This document shows, in pieces, positions 8,826 through 19,021 of a stretch of 64,000 nt of DNA; position 1 is the first letter of the stretch, and each line of letters begins with the position of its first letter. Made by a program: the position numbers and the translations under genes. This stretch comes from an uncultured Clostridia bacterium (GTDB taxonomy: Bacteria > Bacillota > Clostridia > Christensenellales > Aristaeellaceae). The notes under the pieces are model-generated. The model had not been told where the DNA came from. It did not search any database and was given only the letters and a program-made list of their open reading frames with translations. The stretch lies in assembly GCA_934631985.1 (NCBI GenBank), contig CAKTYE010000002.1, positions 33,880 to 97,879 on the forward strand, in the 5' to 3' direction.

Positions 8826-9425
8826 TTATGCTTCGATTTCTTCTGTTGTGACCTTTTCCAACAGTGCCAGCAGATCTTCGCGCCCCGTATCGTCCTCGCT
8901 GGACCAGCAGATGATCTGCCAGGGCTGCACCAGCAAAGCACGGCAGATCGGCGCAAGCTGCTTTTGACGCGCCCCGCGGGTGATCTTATCCGCCTTTGTT
9001 GCAACCACTGTAAACGGAATGTCCATTTGGCGCAGAAACTGGTTCATGGTAACGTCGTCCTCCGTGGGCGCGTGACGAATATCCACCAAATGCAGCACAT
9101 GGCACAGCTCATCAGAGGTTTCAAAGTAGCGCTGCATCATTTCGCCCCACCGCAGCTTTTCCTGCTTGTCCACCTTCGCAAAGCCATAACCCGGCAGATC
9201 GATCAGGTGAAAGGCATTGTTCAGCAGAAAGACGTTGATAAGCCGCGTTTTGCCGGGGGTCGAGCTGGTGCGCGCCAGCTTGTTGCGGCGGCAGAGCCGA
9301 TTGATCAGGCTGCTTTTCCCCACGTTGGATTTTCCGCAGATAGCCACCTGACGCAGCCCCGCGCCGGCAAAGCCATCCGTATAGTTCGCCATGGATGTAA
9401 TAAATTCCGCCGATTTGATCTCCAT
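8826..9425 (-). CDS. engB: ribosome biogenesis GTPase EngB/YsxC
   Basis: 199-residue TrmE-Era-type GTPase needed for assembly of the 50S subunit. G1 is GKSNVGKSS near residue 30, G3 is DLPGYG, G4 is TKADK. ATG 9425 is chosen (MEIKSAEF) because AAGGAGACACCG lies directly before it; a 17-codon upstream extension would run into lonA. The gene starts 10 bases after the lonA stop, the same order as in Bacillus (lonB-lonA-ysxC). Confidence 0.95.
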   Translation of the reverse strand: MEIKSAEFITSMANYTDGFAGAGLRQVAICGKSNVGKSSLINRLCRRNKLARTSSTPGKTRLINVFLLNNAFHLIDLPGYGFAKVDKQEKLRWGEMMQRYFETSDELCHVLHLVDIRHAPTEDDVTMNQFLRQMDIPFTVVATKADKITRGARQKQLAPICRALLVQPWQIICWSSEDDTGREDLLALLEKVTTEEIEA

Positions 9426-9435
9426 CGGTGTCTCC

Positions 9436-11787
9436 TTATTCCTTGGTTTCAGCCTTTGGCTCCGACATACGGACAAGCGCAGCCTTCAGTACATCGTCGA
9501 TTTTCTCCGCCGTCACCACACGGAAGCGGCTCAACACATGCGGCGGAATTTCCTCCAGATCCTTCACATTCTCCTTGGGAATGATCAGCGTCGTGACCCC
9601 GGCGCGGAAGGCTGCCAGCGTCTTTTCCTTCAGCCCGCCAATGGGCAGCACACGACCGCGGAGGGTAATTTCACCCGTCATGGCAATTTCCGGACGCACG
9701 GGAATTTCCGTCAGTGCAGAAACCAACGCCGTGGTCATGGTCACGCCGGCACTGGGACCGTCCTTCGGCACAGCTCCCTCGGGAACATGGATATGAATAT
9801 CCTTGTTCTTATAGAAGTCATCCGCAAGGCCGAGCTCCTTGCTGTGTGCGCGCACCCATGAGAATGCGGCCTCGGCACTTTCCTTCATTACATCGCCCAG
9901 TTGGCCCGTCAGCTGCAAGGAACCCTTTCCCGGCATGATGGCGCATTCTACTTCCAGCGTTTCGCCGCCGACGGTCGTATAAGCCAGGCCTGTCACAACG
10001 CCGATCTGTGGCTCCTTCTCAGGCATCTCCCGTGTGTAGCGGGGCGCACCCAGGTAATCATGCAGCACCTGCGGGGTCACGCTGACCTCCGCAGCAGAGG
10101 TGTCCAGCATAGTAACGGCGCTTTTGCGAACGACCTTCGCAATGGTGCGTTCCAGAGTACGCACACCTGCCTCGCGGGTATAGCCCTCGATCAGCTCCCG
10201 CATGACGCGATCCGTCAGCTTCACCGTTTTGGGCTGCAATCCATGTGCTGCGATCTGCTTCGGCAGTAAATGGCGCTTGGCAATTTGCAGCTTTTCTTCT
10301 TCCGTATAGCTGGGTACCTCAATGATCTCCATACGATCCAGCAGCGGTGCAGGGATCGTATCCACACTGTTTGCGGTGGTGATGAACATCACGCGGCTCA
10401 GGTCAAAGGGGATCTCCATATAGTGATCTCGGAAGGCATTGTTCTGCGCGCCATCCAGCACCTCCAGCATAGCGCTGGCAGGGTCGCCGCGGAAGTCGCT
10501 GGACATCTTGTCGATCTCGTCAAACAGGAACACAGGATTCATTGTGCCTGCCTGCTTCATGCCAGCAATGATCCGTCCAGGAATCGCGCCGATATAGGTG
10601 CGCCGATGACCGCGAATCTCCGCTTCGTCCCGCACACCGCCCAGGGATACCTGCACAAATTTGCGGCCCACTGCCTGCGCAATCGCCTTTACAATGGAGG
10701 TCTTGCCCACGCCTGGCGGGCCGACAAAACACAGGATCGGACCCTTCATGTCCTGCTTCATGCGCAGCACAGCCAGGTATTCGATGATGCGCTCCTTCAC
10801 CTTTTCCAGTCCGTAATGTTCCTGCGAAAGCACCTTTCGTGCGCGCTTCAGGTCAAGGTTATCCGCTGTGCTTTTCCCCCAGGGCATGTCCAGAATCCAC
10901 TCCACCCAGGTACGGCTGATGCCCACCTCGGGGGTTCCCGGCGCCATACGGGACAGGCGTTCAAGCTCCTTCTGCACCTTTTCCCGTGCTTCATCGTTCA
11001 GCGGCGTATGCTCCATGCGGTCGCGCAGATCTTCCACATCTGTGGCTTCCTTGTCGCCCAACTCGGTCTGAATCGCCTTGATCTGTTCCCGCAGATAATA
11101 ATCCTTTTGATTTTTCTCGATTTGCTTTTTAATGCGTGCCTGAACCTGCTTCTCTACGCCTGCAAGCTCGGTTTCCCGTGCCAAAATAGCGCAGAGCTTT
11201 TCCAGGCGCGTCTTCACGTCCATTTCCTCCAGAATGGCCTGGCGATCCTCTACATGGGTCAGCACATTCGCGGCGATCACGTCCGCCAACTGGTCGGGCG
11301 CTTCCACCTCGCGGATAGAATTGACCGTTTCGCTGGACACACGCTGACTAGCCGTTGCAAAGGTCGTAAAAAAGTCCTGCGTTGCCCGAACCAGCGCCTG
11401 CATTTCCACGGTTTCTTCTCCCGTGCGTACCGCCTCAGGGCGCACCGTACCCATCAGGTACGGTTCCTCCTGCGTGATGGTCTCCAGCGTGGCGCGGCGC
11501 ATGCCTTCCACTAATACGCGCAGTGTATCACCCGGCAGATTCAGCACCTGCTTCACATGTGCAATGGTACCCACCTGGCACAGCTCACCGCCCGCAGGAT
11601 CCTCTGCATCAGCGTCCCGCTGTGCGACCAGGAAAATCTCCTGCTCGTCCATCATGGCCTGCTCCAGCGCCGCCACGGACTTGTCTCGCGCAACGTCAAA
11701 GTGCAGCACCATATGGGGAAACACCATCAAACCCCGCAGTGCCAAAATGGGCAGGCTGACGGCCGCATTTTTCTTTCCTCTGGGCAT
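9436..11787 (-). CDS. lon: ATP-dependent protease La (LonA)
   Basis: 783-residue cytosolic AAA+ protease that degrades misfolded and regulatory proteins. Order of parts: N-terminal substrate-binding domain (1-200), coiled coil (about 200-290), AAA+ module with Walker [10 protein letters not shown] near 355 and Walker [10 protein letters not shown], and the C-terminal protease domain with the catalytic Ser in PKDGPSAG near 679 and Lys in GGLKEKT near 720. TAGGAGG precedes ATG 11787. It lies 152 bases after lonB, with a possible lonB terminator between them. Confidence 0.97.
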   Translation of the reverse strand: MPRGKKNAAVSLPILALRGLMVFPHMVLHFDVARDKSVAALEQAMMDEQEIFLVAQRDADAEDPAGGELCQVGTIAHVKQVLNLPGDTLRVLVEGMRRATLETITQEEPYLMGTVRPEAVRTGEETVEMQALVRATQDFFTTFATASQRVSSETVNSIREVEAPDQLADVIAANVLTHVEDRQAILEEMDVKTRLEKLCAILARETELAGVEKQVQARIKKQIEKNQKDYYLREQIKAIQTELGDKEATDVEDLRDRMEHTPLNDEAREKVQKELERLSRMAPGTPEVGISRTWVEWILDMPWGKSTADNLDLKRARKVLSQEHYGLEKVKERIIEYLAVLRMKQDMKGPILCFVGPPGVGKTSIVKAIAQAVGRKFVQVSLGGVRDEAEIRGHRRTYIGAIPGRIIAGMKQAGTMNPVFLFDEIDKMSSDFRGDPASAMLEVLDGAQNNAFRDHYMEIPFDLSRVMFITTANSVDTIPAPLLDRMEIIEVPSYTEEEKLQIAKRHLLPKQIAAHGLQPKTVKLTDRVMRELIEGYTREAGVRTLERTIAKVVRKSAVTMLDTSAAEVSVTPQVLHDYLGAPRYTREMPEKEPQIGVVTGLAYTTVGGETLEVECAIMPGKGSLQLTGQLGDVMKESAEAAFSWVRAHSKELGLADDFYKNKDIHIHVPEGAVPKDGPSAGVTMTTALVSALTEIPVRPEIAMTGEITLRGRVLPIGGLKEKTLAAFRAGVTTLIIPKENVKDLEEIPPHVLSRFRVVTAEKIDDVLKAALVRMSEPKAETKE

Positions 11788-11900
11788 TGAAGTTCCTCCT
11801 ACCTACATATCCCGAAGCAGCCGCACTCGAAGCCTGTAGTTCTCGGTCCAGCCGCCTGTTCTTATCCAAATGCCTGTGCTGCTATGCCTTGCATAAGCGC

Positions 11901-11930
11901 ACAAAAGCCCGCCGGAAGCAAACCTCCGGC
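11901..11930 (-). terminator. possible rho-independent terminator after lonB
   Basis: On the minus strand a GCCGGA/TCCGGC hairpin (11911-11916 and 11925-11930) is followed by GGGCTTTTGT. The stem is short, so this is tentative. Confidence 0.45.
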
Positions 11931-11939
11931 AGGTTACTA

Positions 11940-13652
11940 TTATAACGGCAGATTTTCGCTTTTGCAAGCCCCGTCTGCATTTGCAACGCCATCCGCAGCC
12001 AAGGGCTGTGTGATCGTGTCCACAGCAGTCGCCGCGGTAACCGTGGACTCGGCCTCTACAGGCGGCAAAAGCATCTCTGTCAGCACCTCCTGCAATGTTT
12101 CCACAGGGCGGATTTCAATGCCCTCTACCAGCACCTCACCTGCGTTCTCCCGTGGAATAAATACGCGCTTCAGTCCGGCACGGCGGGCCGCTTCTACCTT
12201 TGCAGGAACACCACCGACAGCTTTCACACGACCCTGCACGGAAATTTCCCCTGTGCAGGCGGCTTCGCCATCCACACGCTGTCCCGTCAATGCGCTTACG
12301 GCAACCACCGCCATGGCAACGCCAGCCGACGGGCCGTCCACCGGCGCACCGCCGGGGAAGTTGATATGCAGGTCGCGCTTGCCCAGCTCAAAACCGCTTT
12401 CCCGAAGCAGGGTACGCACGTTCTCAGCAGACACACTTGCCGTGGACGGGCGGCGCATGCGGTGACCTTCCTCGCCCAGTTCTTCCTCCTCCACAATGCC
12501 CGTAACACGCACCTGCCCAGTCCCCTGCATGGAAACCGCCTCAATTTCCATGACAGCCCCCTGATGCGTTCCGTACACAGCAAGGCCATGGATCATGCCC
12601 ACTCGCGAGCTGGTTTCCGCCCGTTGAGGCGGACGCACCGCATAATGCCCAGACTGCACTACCCACTGAACATCCTCGCGGATGATCTGTACACGATTCT
12701 CCAACTGCGCCAACCCGGCACACATCTGCACAATATTCACTGCGTCACGCCCGCACGCAGCGTACCGTCCTACCAGCTCGGCCTCGCTCTGTGCCATCTC
12801 ATAGCCTGCCCGCGTTGCCGCGCCCAGGGCGATCTCCGCGATTTCCTCCGGCTCCAGCGCACGGAAGAACACCTCCATACACCTGGAACGCAGCGCCGGA
12901 GAAATTTCAGAGGGGCTGCGCGTTGTTGCTCCCACCAAACGGAAGTCCGCAGGCATGCCCTTTTTGAAGATCTCGTGAATATAGCGCGGCACGGTGGGAT
13001 CATCAGGATTATAATAGGCTGATTCAAACATGACCTTGCGGTCCTCCAGCACCTTCAGGAGCTTGTTCATTTGAATTGGATGCAGCTCCCCGATCTCATC
13101 CAGAAACAACACACCGCCATGTGCCTTGCTTACTGCACCCGGCTTGGGCTGCGGAATGCCCTGCACTCCCAACGGCCCCGCACCCTGATAAATAGGGTCA
13201 TGCACGCTTCCAATCAGTGGGTCGGCAATCGCACGTTCATCAAACCTGACGCAGGTCGCATCCATTTCGATAAAGGGTGCATCCTTCGCAAAGGGTGTTC
13301 CCCGGGACTCCTTGGCTGCCTCCAGCACAAGGCGGGCGGCGCATGTCTTGCCAATGCCTGGCGGGCCGTAGATCAGCACATGCTGCGGGTTTGCGCCGCA
13401 CAAAATAGCCTTCAGGGACTTAATGCCTTCCTCCTGTCCGATAATATCCTGAAACGTCGCCGGGCGCACACGCTCCGCCAGCGGTTCCGAAAGATGAATG
13501 CCGCGCATACGGCGCAGATTCTCATATTCCCGGCTGCTTTCCCGGCGTGATGCCGGCTGCGCGCGCTTCTGTTGACGAAGCTGCCGAAAGAAATAGACGC
13601 CCACCACCACGGTGACCGCCAGTTGGATCACCAGCAATACCAGATTGGCCAT
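11940..13652 (-). CDS. lonB: ATP-dependent protease LonB (membrane-anchored)
   Basis: 570-residue Lon-type protease. A single hydrophobic segment occupies residues 3-20 (NLVLLVIQLAVTVVVGV), followed by a basic linker and an AAA+ module with Walker A GPPGIGKTC near 95 and GGVLFLDEIGEL. The C-terminal protease domain has GPSAGVAMAV with the catalytic Ser near 440. In Bacillus LonB is a forespore protein; here no sigma-F or sigma-G promoter could be assigned. ATG 13652 is chosen because GGGAGGG lies 7 bases upstream; the 19-codon longer frame has no such site. The next gene downstream is lonA. Confidence 0.93.
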   Translation of the reverse strand: MANLVLLVIQLAVTVVVGVYFFRQLRQQKRAQPASRRESSREYENLRRMRGIHLSEPLAERVRPATFQDIIGQEEGIKSLKAILCGANPQHVLIYGPPGIGKTCAARLVLEAAKESRGTPFAKDAPFIEMDATCVRFDERAIADPLIGSVHDPIYQGAGPLGVQGIPQPKPGAVSKAHGGVLFLDEIGELHPIQMNKLLKVLEDRKVMFESAYYNPDDPTVPRYIHEIFKKGMPADFRLVGATTRSPSEISPALRSRCMEVFFRALEPEEIAEIALGAATRAGYEMAQSEAELVGRYAACGRDAVNIVQMCAGLAQLENRVQIIREDVQWVVQSGHYAVRPPQRAETSSRVGMIHGLAVYGTHQGAVMEIEAVSMQGTGQVRVTGIVEEEELGEEGHRMRRPSTASVSAENVRTLLRESGFELGKRDLHINFPGGAPVDGPSAGVAMAVVAVSALTGQRVDGEAACTGEISVQGRVKAVGGVPAKVEAARRAGLKRVFIPRENAGEVLVEGIEIRPVETLQEVLTEMLLPPVEAESTVTAATAVDTITQPLAADGVANADGACKSENLPL

Positions 13653-13744
13653 GCAGATCCCTCCCATCCTTGCTCCCTGGCTAGGATGGACGCAAAGCAT
13701 GCGGTTCAAGCATGGAAATCAAAGGAATCCTGCAGCATTTTCAT

Positions 13745-13784
13745 AAAAACAGCGCTGGTCAGTGCTAGCTGCCAGCGCCGTTTT
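13745..13784 (-). terminator. rho-independent terminator of the mre-rodA operon
   Basis: On the minus strand AAAACGGCGCTGG pairs with CCAGCGCTGTTTT (13-base stem with one G-U pair), followed by a T run. It lies just after the rodA stop. Confidence 0.88.
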
Positions 13785-13788
13785 ACCG

Positions 13789-14994
13789 TCAGCGTCTGCC
13801 GCTGAAGCGGTAAGGATTATAGTCTGTTTGCGGCGTAATAATCGTGTGCGCCAACGAACGATTCTTTGTAACGTTCAGCACAAGCGCAACGCCGCCCATG
13901 TTCGTCACCATGTTGGAGCCGCCATAGCTCAGGAACGGCAGCGGAATGCCCGTAATTGGCATCAGGCCGGTGGTCATGCCGATGTTCTCAAACACATGGA
14001 ACAGCAGCATGCCCATCACCCCTGCGATGATCAGCGAGCCGAACTTATCCTGCGTGTACCGCGCAAGATACAGCATGCGCAGAATAATCAGCAGGTAGAC
14101 CGTCAAAATCGCCATGCAGCCCACGAAGCCAAAGGCTTCGCCAATGGAGGAGAAAATGAAGTCCGTCCAGTCGGCAGGCACATAGTCCAGCTGCGCATAG
14201 GAGCCGTCCACAAAGGGGCCGATACCATACAGCCCGCCGGAGCCAATGGCTATCTTGGACTGCGTTTGCTGATAGGCGTCCGTAGAGGAATACGTTTCCG
14301 GGTCAAAGAAGGCCAGAATACGCTGCAGGCGGTAACTGTCCGATCCGCTTGCCACGGCAAGGCCATAAATTGCAAGGATGCCGATGACTGCCGCCAATGC
14401 AAGGCCCAGCAGAATCTTCCAGTCCACATTTGCAAAATACAGCATCACTGCGAACAGGAAGATGATCACCAGGAAGGAACCCATTTCACCCTGAAGCATA
14501 ATGACCAGACCAGGGACAAGCACCAGCAGCATAATGCGGATAAATTCCTTGAGCGTACCCATGGGCCGATCATGCTTCGCCAGCTCCTTCGCCAGCATCA
14601 GAATCATGGACAGCTTCGCAAATTCAGACGGCTGGATGGTAAAGCCCCAGATAATGTCCATCCACGCCTTCACGCCTGACGCCTGCGAAGCGAACAGCAC
14701 AACGACCAGCAGCGCACTGCCTGCGTAATAAATCAGGTTTGTCCGCCGCCGTAGCCAGTCATACGGCAGATTCACGATGAAGGCCACAATGAAGGGCGCA
14801 ATCATCAGGAACACAAACTGACGCATGCTGTAGGACGACTCGACAATATGATTCAGCAACGGCGCGTCCGAGGTCGAGGACGTGCTGTAGGTTGCTACGC
14901 TCACGGCAATAACGCCGAAAATTGCCAGCCCAAACACCAGCAGCGTCAGCGTTTTATCAAAATGCGCACGAGAGCGTCGGTTTTCTACCATCAT
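13789..14994 (-). CDS. rodA: rod shape-determining protein RodA (SEDS glycosyltransferase)
   Basis: 401-residue SEDS-family membrane protein that polymerises lipid II during side-wall synthesis, working with the class B PBP encoded upstream. About ten hydrophobic segments are visible, and the C-terminal GIPLPFLSYGGS loop is diagnostic of RodA/FtsW/SpoVE. Its place in the mreBCD-pbp2 operon points to RodA. The start is ATG 14994 (or the adjacent ATG 14991), overlapping the minD stop by 4 bases; a 46-codon upstream extension is minD in another frame. Confidence 0.93.
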   Translation of the reverse strand: MMVENRRSRAHFDKTLTLLVFGLAIFGVIAVSVATYSTSSTSDAPLLNHIVESSYSMRQFVFLMIAPFIVAFIVNLPYDWLRRRTNLIYYAGSALLVVVLFASQASGVKAWMDIIWGFTIQPSEFAKLSMILMLAKELAKHDRPMGTLKEFIRIMLLVLVPGLVIMLQGEMGSFLVIIFLFAVMLYFANVDWKILLGLALAAVIGILAIYGLAVASGSDSYRLQRILAFFDPETYSSTDAYQQTQSKIAIGSGGLYGIGPFVDGSYAQLDYVPADWTDFIFSSIGEAFGFVGCMAILTVYLLIILRMLYLARYTQDKFGSLIIAGVMGMLLFHVFENIGMTTGLMPITGIPLPFLSYGGSNMVTNMGGVALVLNVTKNRSLAHTIITPQTDYNPYRFSGRR

Positions 14995-15803
14995 TGTAGC
15001 TTCATCACCTTTACTTTCCGATGAAACAGGCGCGCGAGCAAGCTCTTTTTCGCCTGTCCATAGGCAGGAAGCGGCGCCTCCTGCCCCATCATCCGCAGTG
15101 CGATCCGCTCCAACGCGCGTCGCCCTTCGCAATCCACCTCCATGGGTGAAATATGCTTGAGCAGCGCACGGTAAATCATTTCCTCCTGCGGAACTTCTCC
15201 CAGCAGATGCAGGTCCAGCGTCTCAGCAACTACCTTCGCAGGATACATTTCCCCTGCTTCGATCAGTGCAGGCTGCAACCGATTCACGATCAGCTGGGGA
15301 CGCGGCGCTTTCTTCTCCATCAGGACACCGGCAGTCTTTTCCACATCGCGTATGCACACATCATCAGGGGTCGAAACAAGGATCACCTCATCCGCCGCAT
15401 CCGCGATAGCCCGCAGGCCGCGCTCTACGCCTGCGGGGCAATCGATCAGGATGTGGTCAAAGCGGCTGCGCAGCTGTCCGATCACCTTGCGGAAGCCCTT
15501 CGGATCCATGTTTTTTACCCGGGCAAACTGTGAAGCAGGCAAAAGGCTCAGCTTTTCGTACAGCGAATGCTGCACCAGTGCCTGATTCAGCGTACACCCC
15601 TTGTTGATCACATCCAAAATGTCGTAAACAATGCGGTTTTCAAGTCCAAGAATCGCATCTTGATCCCGCAGACCGATGTCTGCGTCCACAATGACGACTT
15701 TCTGTCCCTGCCGGGAAAGCGCCACCCCCAGGCAGGAGGTGACCATGGATTTGCCTACACCGCCCTTACCGGAGGCGATGAGCCATGCTTTAGCCTTTGC
15801 CAT
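14991..15803 (-). CDS. minD: septum site-determining ATPase MinD
   Basis: 270-residue ParA/MinD-family ATPase. The deviant Walker A KGGVGKS occupies residues 13-19, and the C-terminal LLARLFHRKVKVM resembles the amphipathic membrane-targeting helix of MinD. MinD recruits MinC to block misplaced division. ATG 15803 is set by GGAAGG upstream. The gene lies between pbp2 and rodA, its usual clostridial place, but no minC or minE flanks it. Another MinD/ParA-like role is therefore possible. Confidence 0.88.
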   Translation of the reverse strand: MAKAKAWLIASGKGGVGKSMVTSCLGVALSRQGQKVVIVDADIGLRDQDAILGLENRIVYDILDVINKGCTLNQALVQHSLYEKLSLLPASQFARVKNMDPKGFRKVIGQLRSRFDHILIDCPAGVERGLRAIADAADEVILVSTPDDVCIRDVEKTAGVLMEKKAPRPQLIVNRLQPALIEAGEMYPAKVVAETLDLHLLGEVPQEEMIYRALLKHISPMEVDCEGRRALERIALRMMGQEAPLPAYGQAKKSLLARLFHRKVKVMKLQ

Positions 15804-15820
15804 GCTTTTCCTTCCTTCCG

Positions 15821-18379
15821 TCAGGGTGCCAACGAGTTGCCGTAAGGCAGCGTGTAGTCTGTGGAACGCAGATCCTTCTGGTTCATGTACCACTCAATAA
15901 ATTCCTTTGCCGCCAGCGAGGCTTCGCCGCCGCTGTAGCCGCTGGGAATGAACACCGCCACGGCGATCTCCGGGTTTTCGTAGGGTGCGAAGGCAACGAA
16001 CCATGCGTTGTTCTCCAGGTCGATGGTGGTAACTTCAGCCGTACCTGTTTTCGCGGCGATCTGCTCACGATATTTCCAGCCGCTGAAGTATTTTGCTGCG
16101 GTACCGGACTCGTCCACAACGCCCTTCATCCCCTGGTGGATGTAGGTCAGATATTCAGGATGCTCCAGCTCCGAAATAAGCGTTGGTGTGCGCTGGGAGA
16201 GAATTTCACCCTCGGGGCTGGTGATGGAGTCGATGATGCTCACATTGTACACCTTGCCGCCGTTGGCGATGGCGCACACATACCGCGCGACCGCTGCCGG
16301 GGTCACCACGGTGACCGACTGACCGATTGCTGCCAGAATGGTCTGCGCACCGCCCCACTTGATGTCGTTCATATAGTTGTAGGTATCACCGATGATAGTT
16401 TGCCGATAGACCATTTCCTTGGTCATGTTCAGCTCCTCCATCAGGATGGTACGCATGTTGTCCAGCCACTGGCTTTCACTGTAATTCACTGCCATGTCCA
16501 TCAGTCGCTTGGCGCAGGCGCTCAGGCGCTCATCGGTGTATTCCAGACCGCGGCTCGCACCGCAGTTTTTCAGGTGCTTCTTGATAGCGTTGAAAACGAT
16601 GATCGGCAGGGAGGTATCCTGGCTGGCCTCGTTCATGGCCTTCGTGGTGTCGTACAGGCTGGTCTGGCAGCCTACGACGCTGCGCACCTCACCGGGCAGG
16701 TCAATGCCCGTCTTGCTGGTCAGACCCAGTTGCGAGGCATATCGGTACAGCCGTTCCTCTCCCAGACGGTCGCCAATGGTGTAGAAGAAGTAGTTGCAGG
16801 AGTGGTTCAGGCCATCGATAATGGTCTGATTCTGATGTTTCTTCCGGCCCGAGGCAGAGATCCAGCATTTAGGCGCTGTCGATTCATCCTTGTTGTATTT
16901 AGTGAAATAGCCTTCGTCATTGATGGTTTCCGAAGGGCTAAGCACACCCTCGGACAACGCGCCGATACCCGTGACCATCTTGAAAATGGAGCCAGGCGTT
17001 CCGCGCGCATGGATGGCGTAATTCATCAGCAGGTTGCGCGGGTCGGATAGGATCTCAATGGCCTCATCGCCGCCTGCCACCAGCGCGTTCAGGTCATAGG
17101 TGGGATAGTTTGCCATGGCAAGCACGCGGCCCTCCATGTCCAGCACCACCATAGCGCCATGCTCTGCCAGCGACAAAGGATACTGCGTCCAGTTACGGTT
17201 GGCAATGTCCGTCTTGTTGTTTTCCAGCCACGTTTCATCCACCATCTTCTGTTCCTGGCGGTTGCGGGTGCTGGCAACGTTATCGGCAATGGCGCGTTCC
17301 GCCTGCTGCTGATAGCTGGCGCGCAGGGTCAGCTTCACGTTGTTGCCATCCTGCGGCTCGGTGTAGCTCAGTTCACGCACGATCTGAGACAGGCTGTCGC
17401 GCTCCACCACGCGGCTGCCCTTCTTCAGCGAGGAATTCTGTGTCAGCCAATCCTCCATGGAGCTTTCGATACCGTCGCGACCGATCTTGTCGTTGTAGCT
17501 GTAGCCCTTGGCCTTGTAGGTTTGCCACGAAGACTGGCTTGGAATAGCGCCCGTGTAGCCGATGATCTGCGCAGCAAGGGTGCTGCGGGGATAGATTCGC
17601 TTGGTACCCACCGAAATCTCCATGCCCGAAAGGCTCATAGAGCGTGTCTCCACCTCGATGACCGTTTCGTATTTGACATTTTCGGCAATGGTAATGGGCT
17701 GGGAGTTGAACACGTTCATCTGCATTTCCGAGTAGACTGCCATGACCTTCAGCATGGTCGCCTCGTCCACCAGAATCATTTCAACTTCCTTGTAGTTTTT
17801 CTCTTTTTCCTCCGCCATCACTGCATCGATCTCCGCCTGGCTGGTGGCAAGACGGAATTTCTTCTTCAATGCGGCAATGCACTGTTCCGGCGTACCATAG
17901 CGCTCCGTAGAGGTCAAATAGTTGTTGGACCGCCACTGAGATTCACGCTTGGCAAGAACGCTGTCGCTGACACCGGAGCCGAAGTTAAATACCCACTCGT
18001 TCGTTTCCGGGTCGCGCTCGATCACAAAGCTGATGCTCAGCTCGCCGCCATTCTTCTCAATGATGCCGATCGTATCAATGATGGAATGGCTAAACGTCGC
18101 ATACTGGGCGCGGGTCGAGGTCGATGCGTCCTTATAAAAGGTGACGTTATAAATATACTCGTCGTTCGCCAGAATGACCGAATCCGCGTCCGTGATCATG
18201 CCGCGCTTGCCATGCAGTGCAATGGTCTTGGTGCGGCGGTCCTCGGCCGTGGTGCTGTACTGTTCGTTATCCACAAGCTGCAATTGCACCAGACCCGAGG
18301 TCAGATAAGCAAACATGCCCAGTACAATGACAACAAACAGTGCATAGCGAATTTTCATCGCTCGCTTCAGTTTCGACAT
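15821..18379 (-). CDS. mrdA: penicillin-binding protein 2, class B transpeptidase
   Basis: 852-residue bitopic membrane protein that crosslinks side-wall peptidoglycan together with RodA. One transmembrane segment (about residues 10-32), a dimerisation/pedestal region, then the transpeptidase domain with S464xxK (GSIFK), S527CN and K777TGT. The distance from SxN to KTG is about 250 residues, against about 157 in E. coli PBP2, so roughly 90 residues are inserted before GDTYN. AAAGGAGG precedes ATG 18379. It follows mreD after 60 bases that hold a hairpin, and is 17 bases ahead of minD. Confidence 0.95.
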   Translation of the reverse strand: MSKLKRAMKIRYALFVVIVLGMFAYLTSGLVQLQLVDNEQYSTTAEDRRTKTIALHGKRGMITDADSVILANDEYIYNVTFYKDASTSTRAQYATFSHSIIDTIGIIEKNGGELSISFVIERDPETNEWVFNFGSGVSDSVLAKRESQWRSNNYLTSTERYGTPEQCIAALKKKFRLATSQAEIDAVMAEEKEKNYKEVEMILVDEATMLKVMAVYSEMQMNVFNSQPITIAENVKYETVIEVETRSMSLSGMEISVGTKRIYPRSTLAAQIIGYTGAIPSQSSWQTYKAKGYSYNDKIGRDGIESSMEDWLTQNSSLKKGSRVVERDSLSQIVRELSYTEPQDGNNVKLTLRASYQQQAERAIADNVASTRNRQEQKMVDETWLENNKTDIANRNWTQYPLSLAEHGAMVVLDMEGRVLAMANYPTYDLNALVAGGDEAIEILSDPRNLLMNYAIHARGTPGSIFKMVTGIGALSEGVLSPSETINDEGYFTKYNKDESTAPKCWISASGRKKHQNQTIIDGLNHSCNYFFYTIGDRLGEERLYRYASQLGLTSKTGIDLPGEVRSVVGCQTSLYDTTKAMNEASQDTSLPIIVFNAIKKHLKNCGASRGLEYTDERLSACAKRLMDMAVNYSESQWLDNMRTILMEELNMTKEMVYRQTIIGDTYNYMNDIKWGGAQTILAAIGQSVTVVTPAAVARYVCAIANGGKVYNVSIIDSITSPEGEILSQRTPTLISELEHPEYLTYIHQGMKGVVDESGTAAKYFSGWKYREQIAAKTGTAEVTTIDLENNAWFVAFAPYENPEIAVAVFIPSGYSGGEASLAAKEFIEWYMNQKDLRSTDYTLPYGNSLAP

Positions 18380-18395
18380 AAATCCTCCTTTCTTT

Positions 18396-18415
18396 GAGAA
18401 AGCAGGTGCTTTCTC
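18396..18415 (-). other. small hairpin between mreD and mrdA
   Basis: An 8-base perfect inverted repeat GAGAAAGC/GCTTTCTC with a 4-base loop, about 6 bases upstream of the mrdA ribosome binding site. There is no T run, so it is not an ordinary terminator. It may affect stability or translation of the downstream message; this is inference. Confidence 0.4.
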
Positions 18416-18439
18416 CGAAAAAGGTTTTGACCGCTTCCT

Positions 18440-19021
18440 TTACTGTTTTACAGCTGCGGCCTGCAATTGTTTTCTGCCATAACCCAAGTATCTGCGCAGG
18501 GGCAGCATCAGCACTGCGGCAGTCAGCATCGTCATGCCAAGGTCCGTCAGTGCGCGGCTTACATGCGTTGCCGTCAGCGCCGAGCCACCCAGGTTCACAT
18601 ACACCAGGTTGATGCCCTCATAAATGAGTGTGTTCAGGCCCGCGCATAATACCGTCCGCAGATAAGGGTTAATGTTCTGCGCCTTTTTGTTCAGGCTGCG
18701 CTCGTATTCCAGACGCTTGTCGCTCTTATCTGCAAAGGGCAGTGCGCTGAAAATCGCCGCAACAGGATACATCAGCAGGTTGAAAAATGTGATGGATGGC
18801 AGCATCAACTCCATCAGAATGCCATAGATGCCGCCCACCCAGAAGGCCCGCAGCTTGCCGTAACAGACCGTGACAATCGCCGTTACTGCAAATAGCAGGC
18901 TGGGCGTTACATTATTCACCGCAAAGTAAGGCATCACGCATACCTGACACAGATACCCCAGCAACACCACCAGCATGAATCGAAAGAACCGCCGCCCGGT
19001 CCGCCATAGCATGCCGATCAT
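18440..19021 (-). CDS. mreD: rod shape-determining protein MreD
   Basis: 193-residue integral membrane protein of the elongasome with about five or six hydrophobic segments. It is short of strong motifs, as is normal for MreD, and identified largely by position between mreC and mrdA together with length and topology. Its start overlaps the mreC stop by 4 bases (ATGA). Confidence 0.88.
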   Translation of the reverse strand: MIGMLWRTGRRFFRFMLVVLLGYLCQVCVMPYFAVNNVTPSLLFAVTAIVTVCYGKLRAFWVGGIYGILMELMLPSITFFNLLMYPVAAIFSALPFADKSDKRLEYERSLNKKAQNINPYLRTVLCAGLNTLIYEGINLVYVNLGGSALTATHVSRALTDLGMTMLTAAVLMLPLRRYLGYGRKQLQAAAVKQ

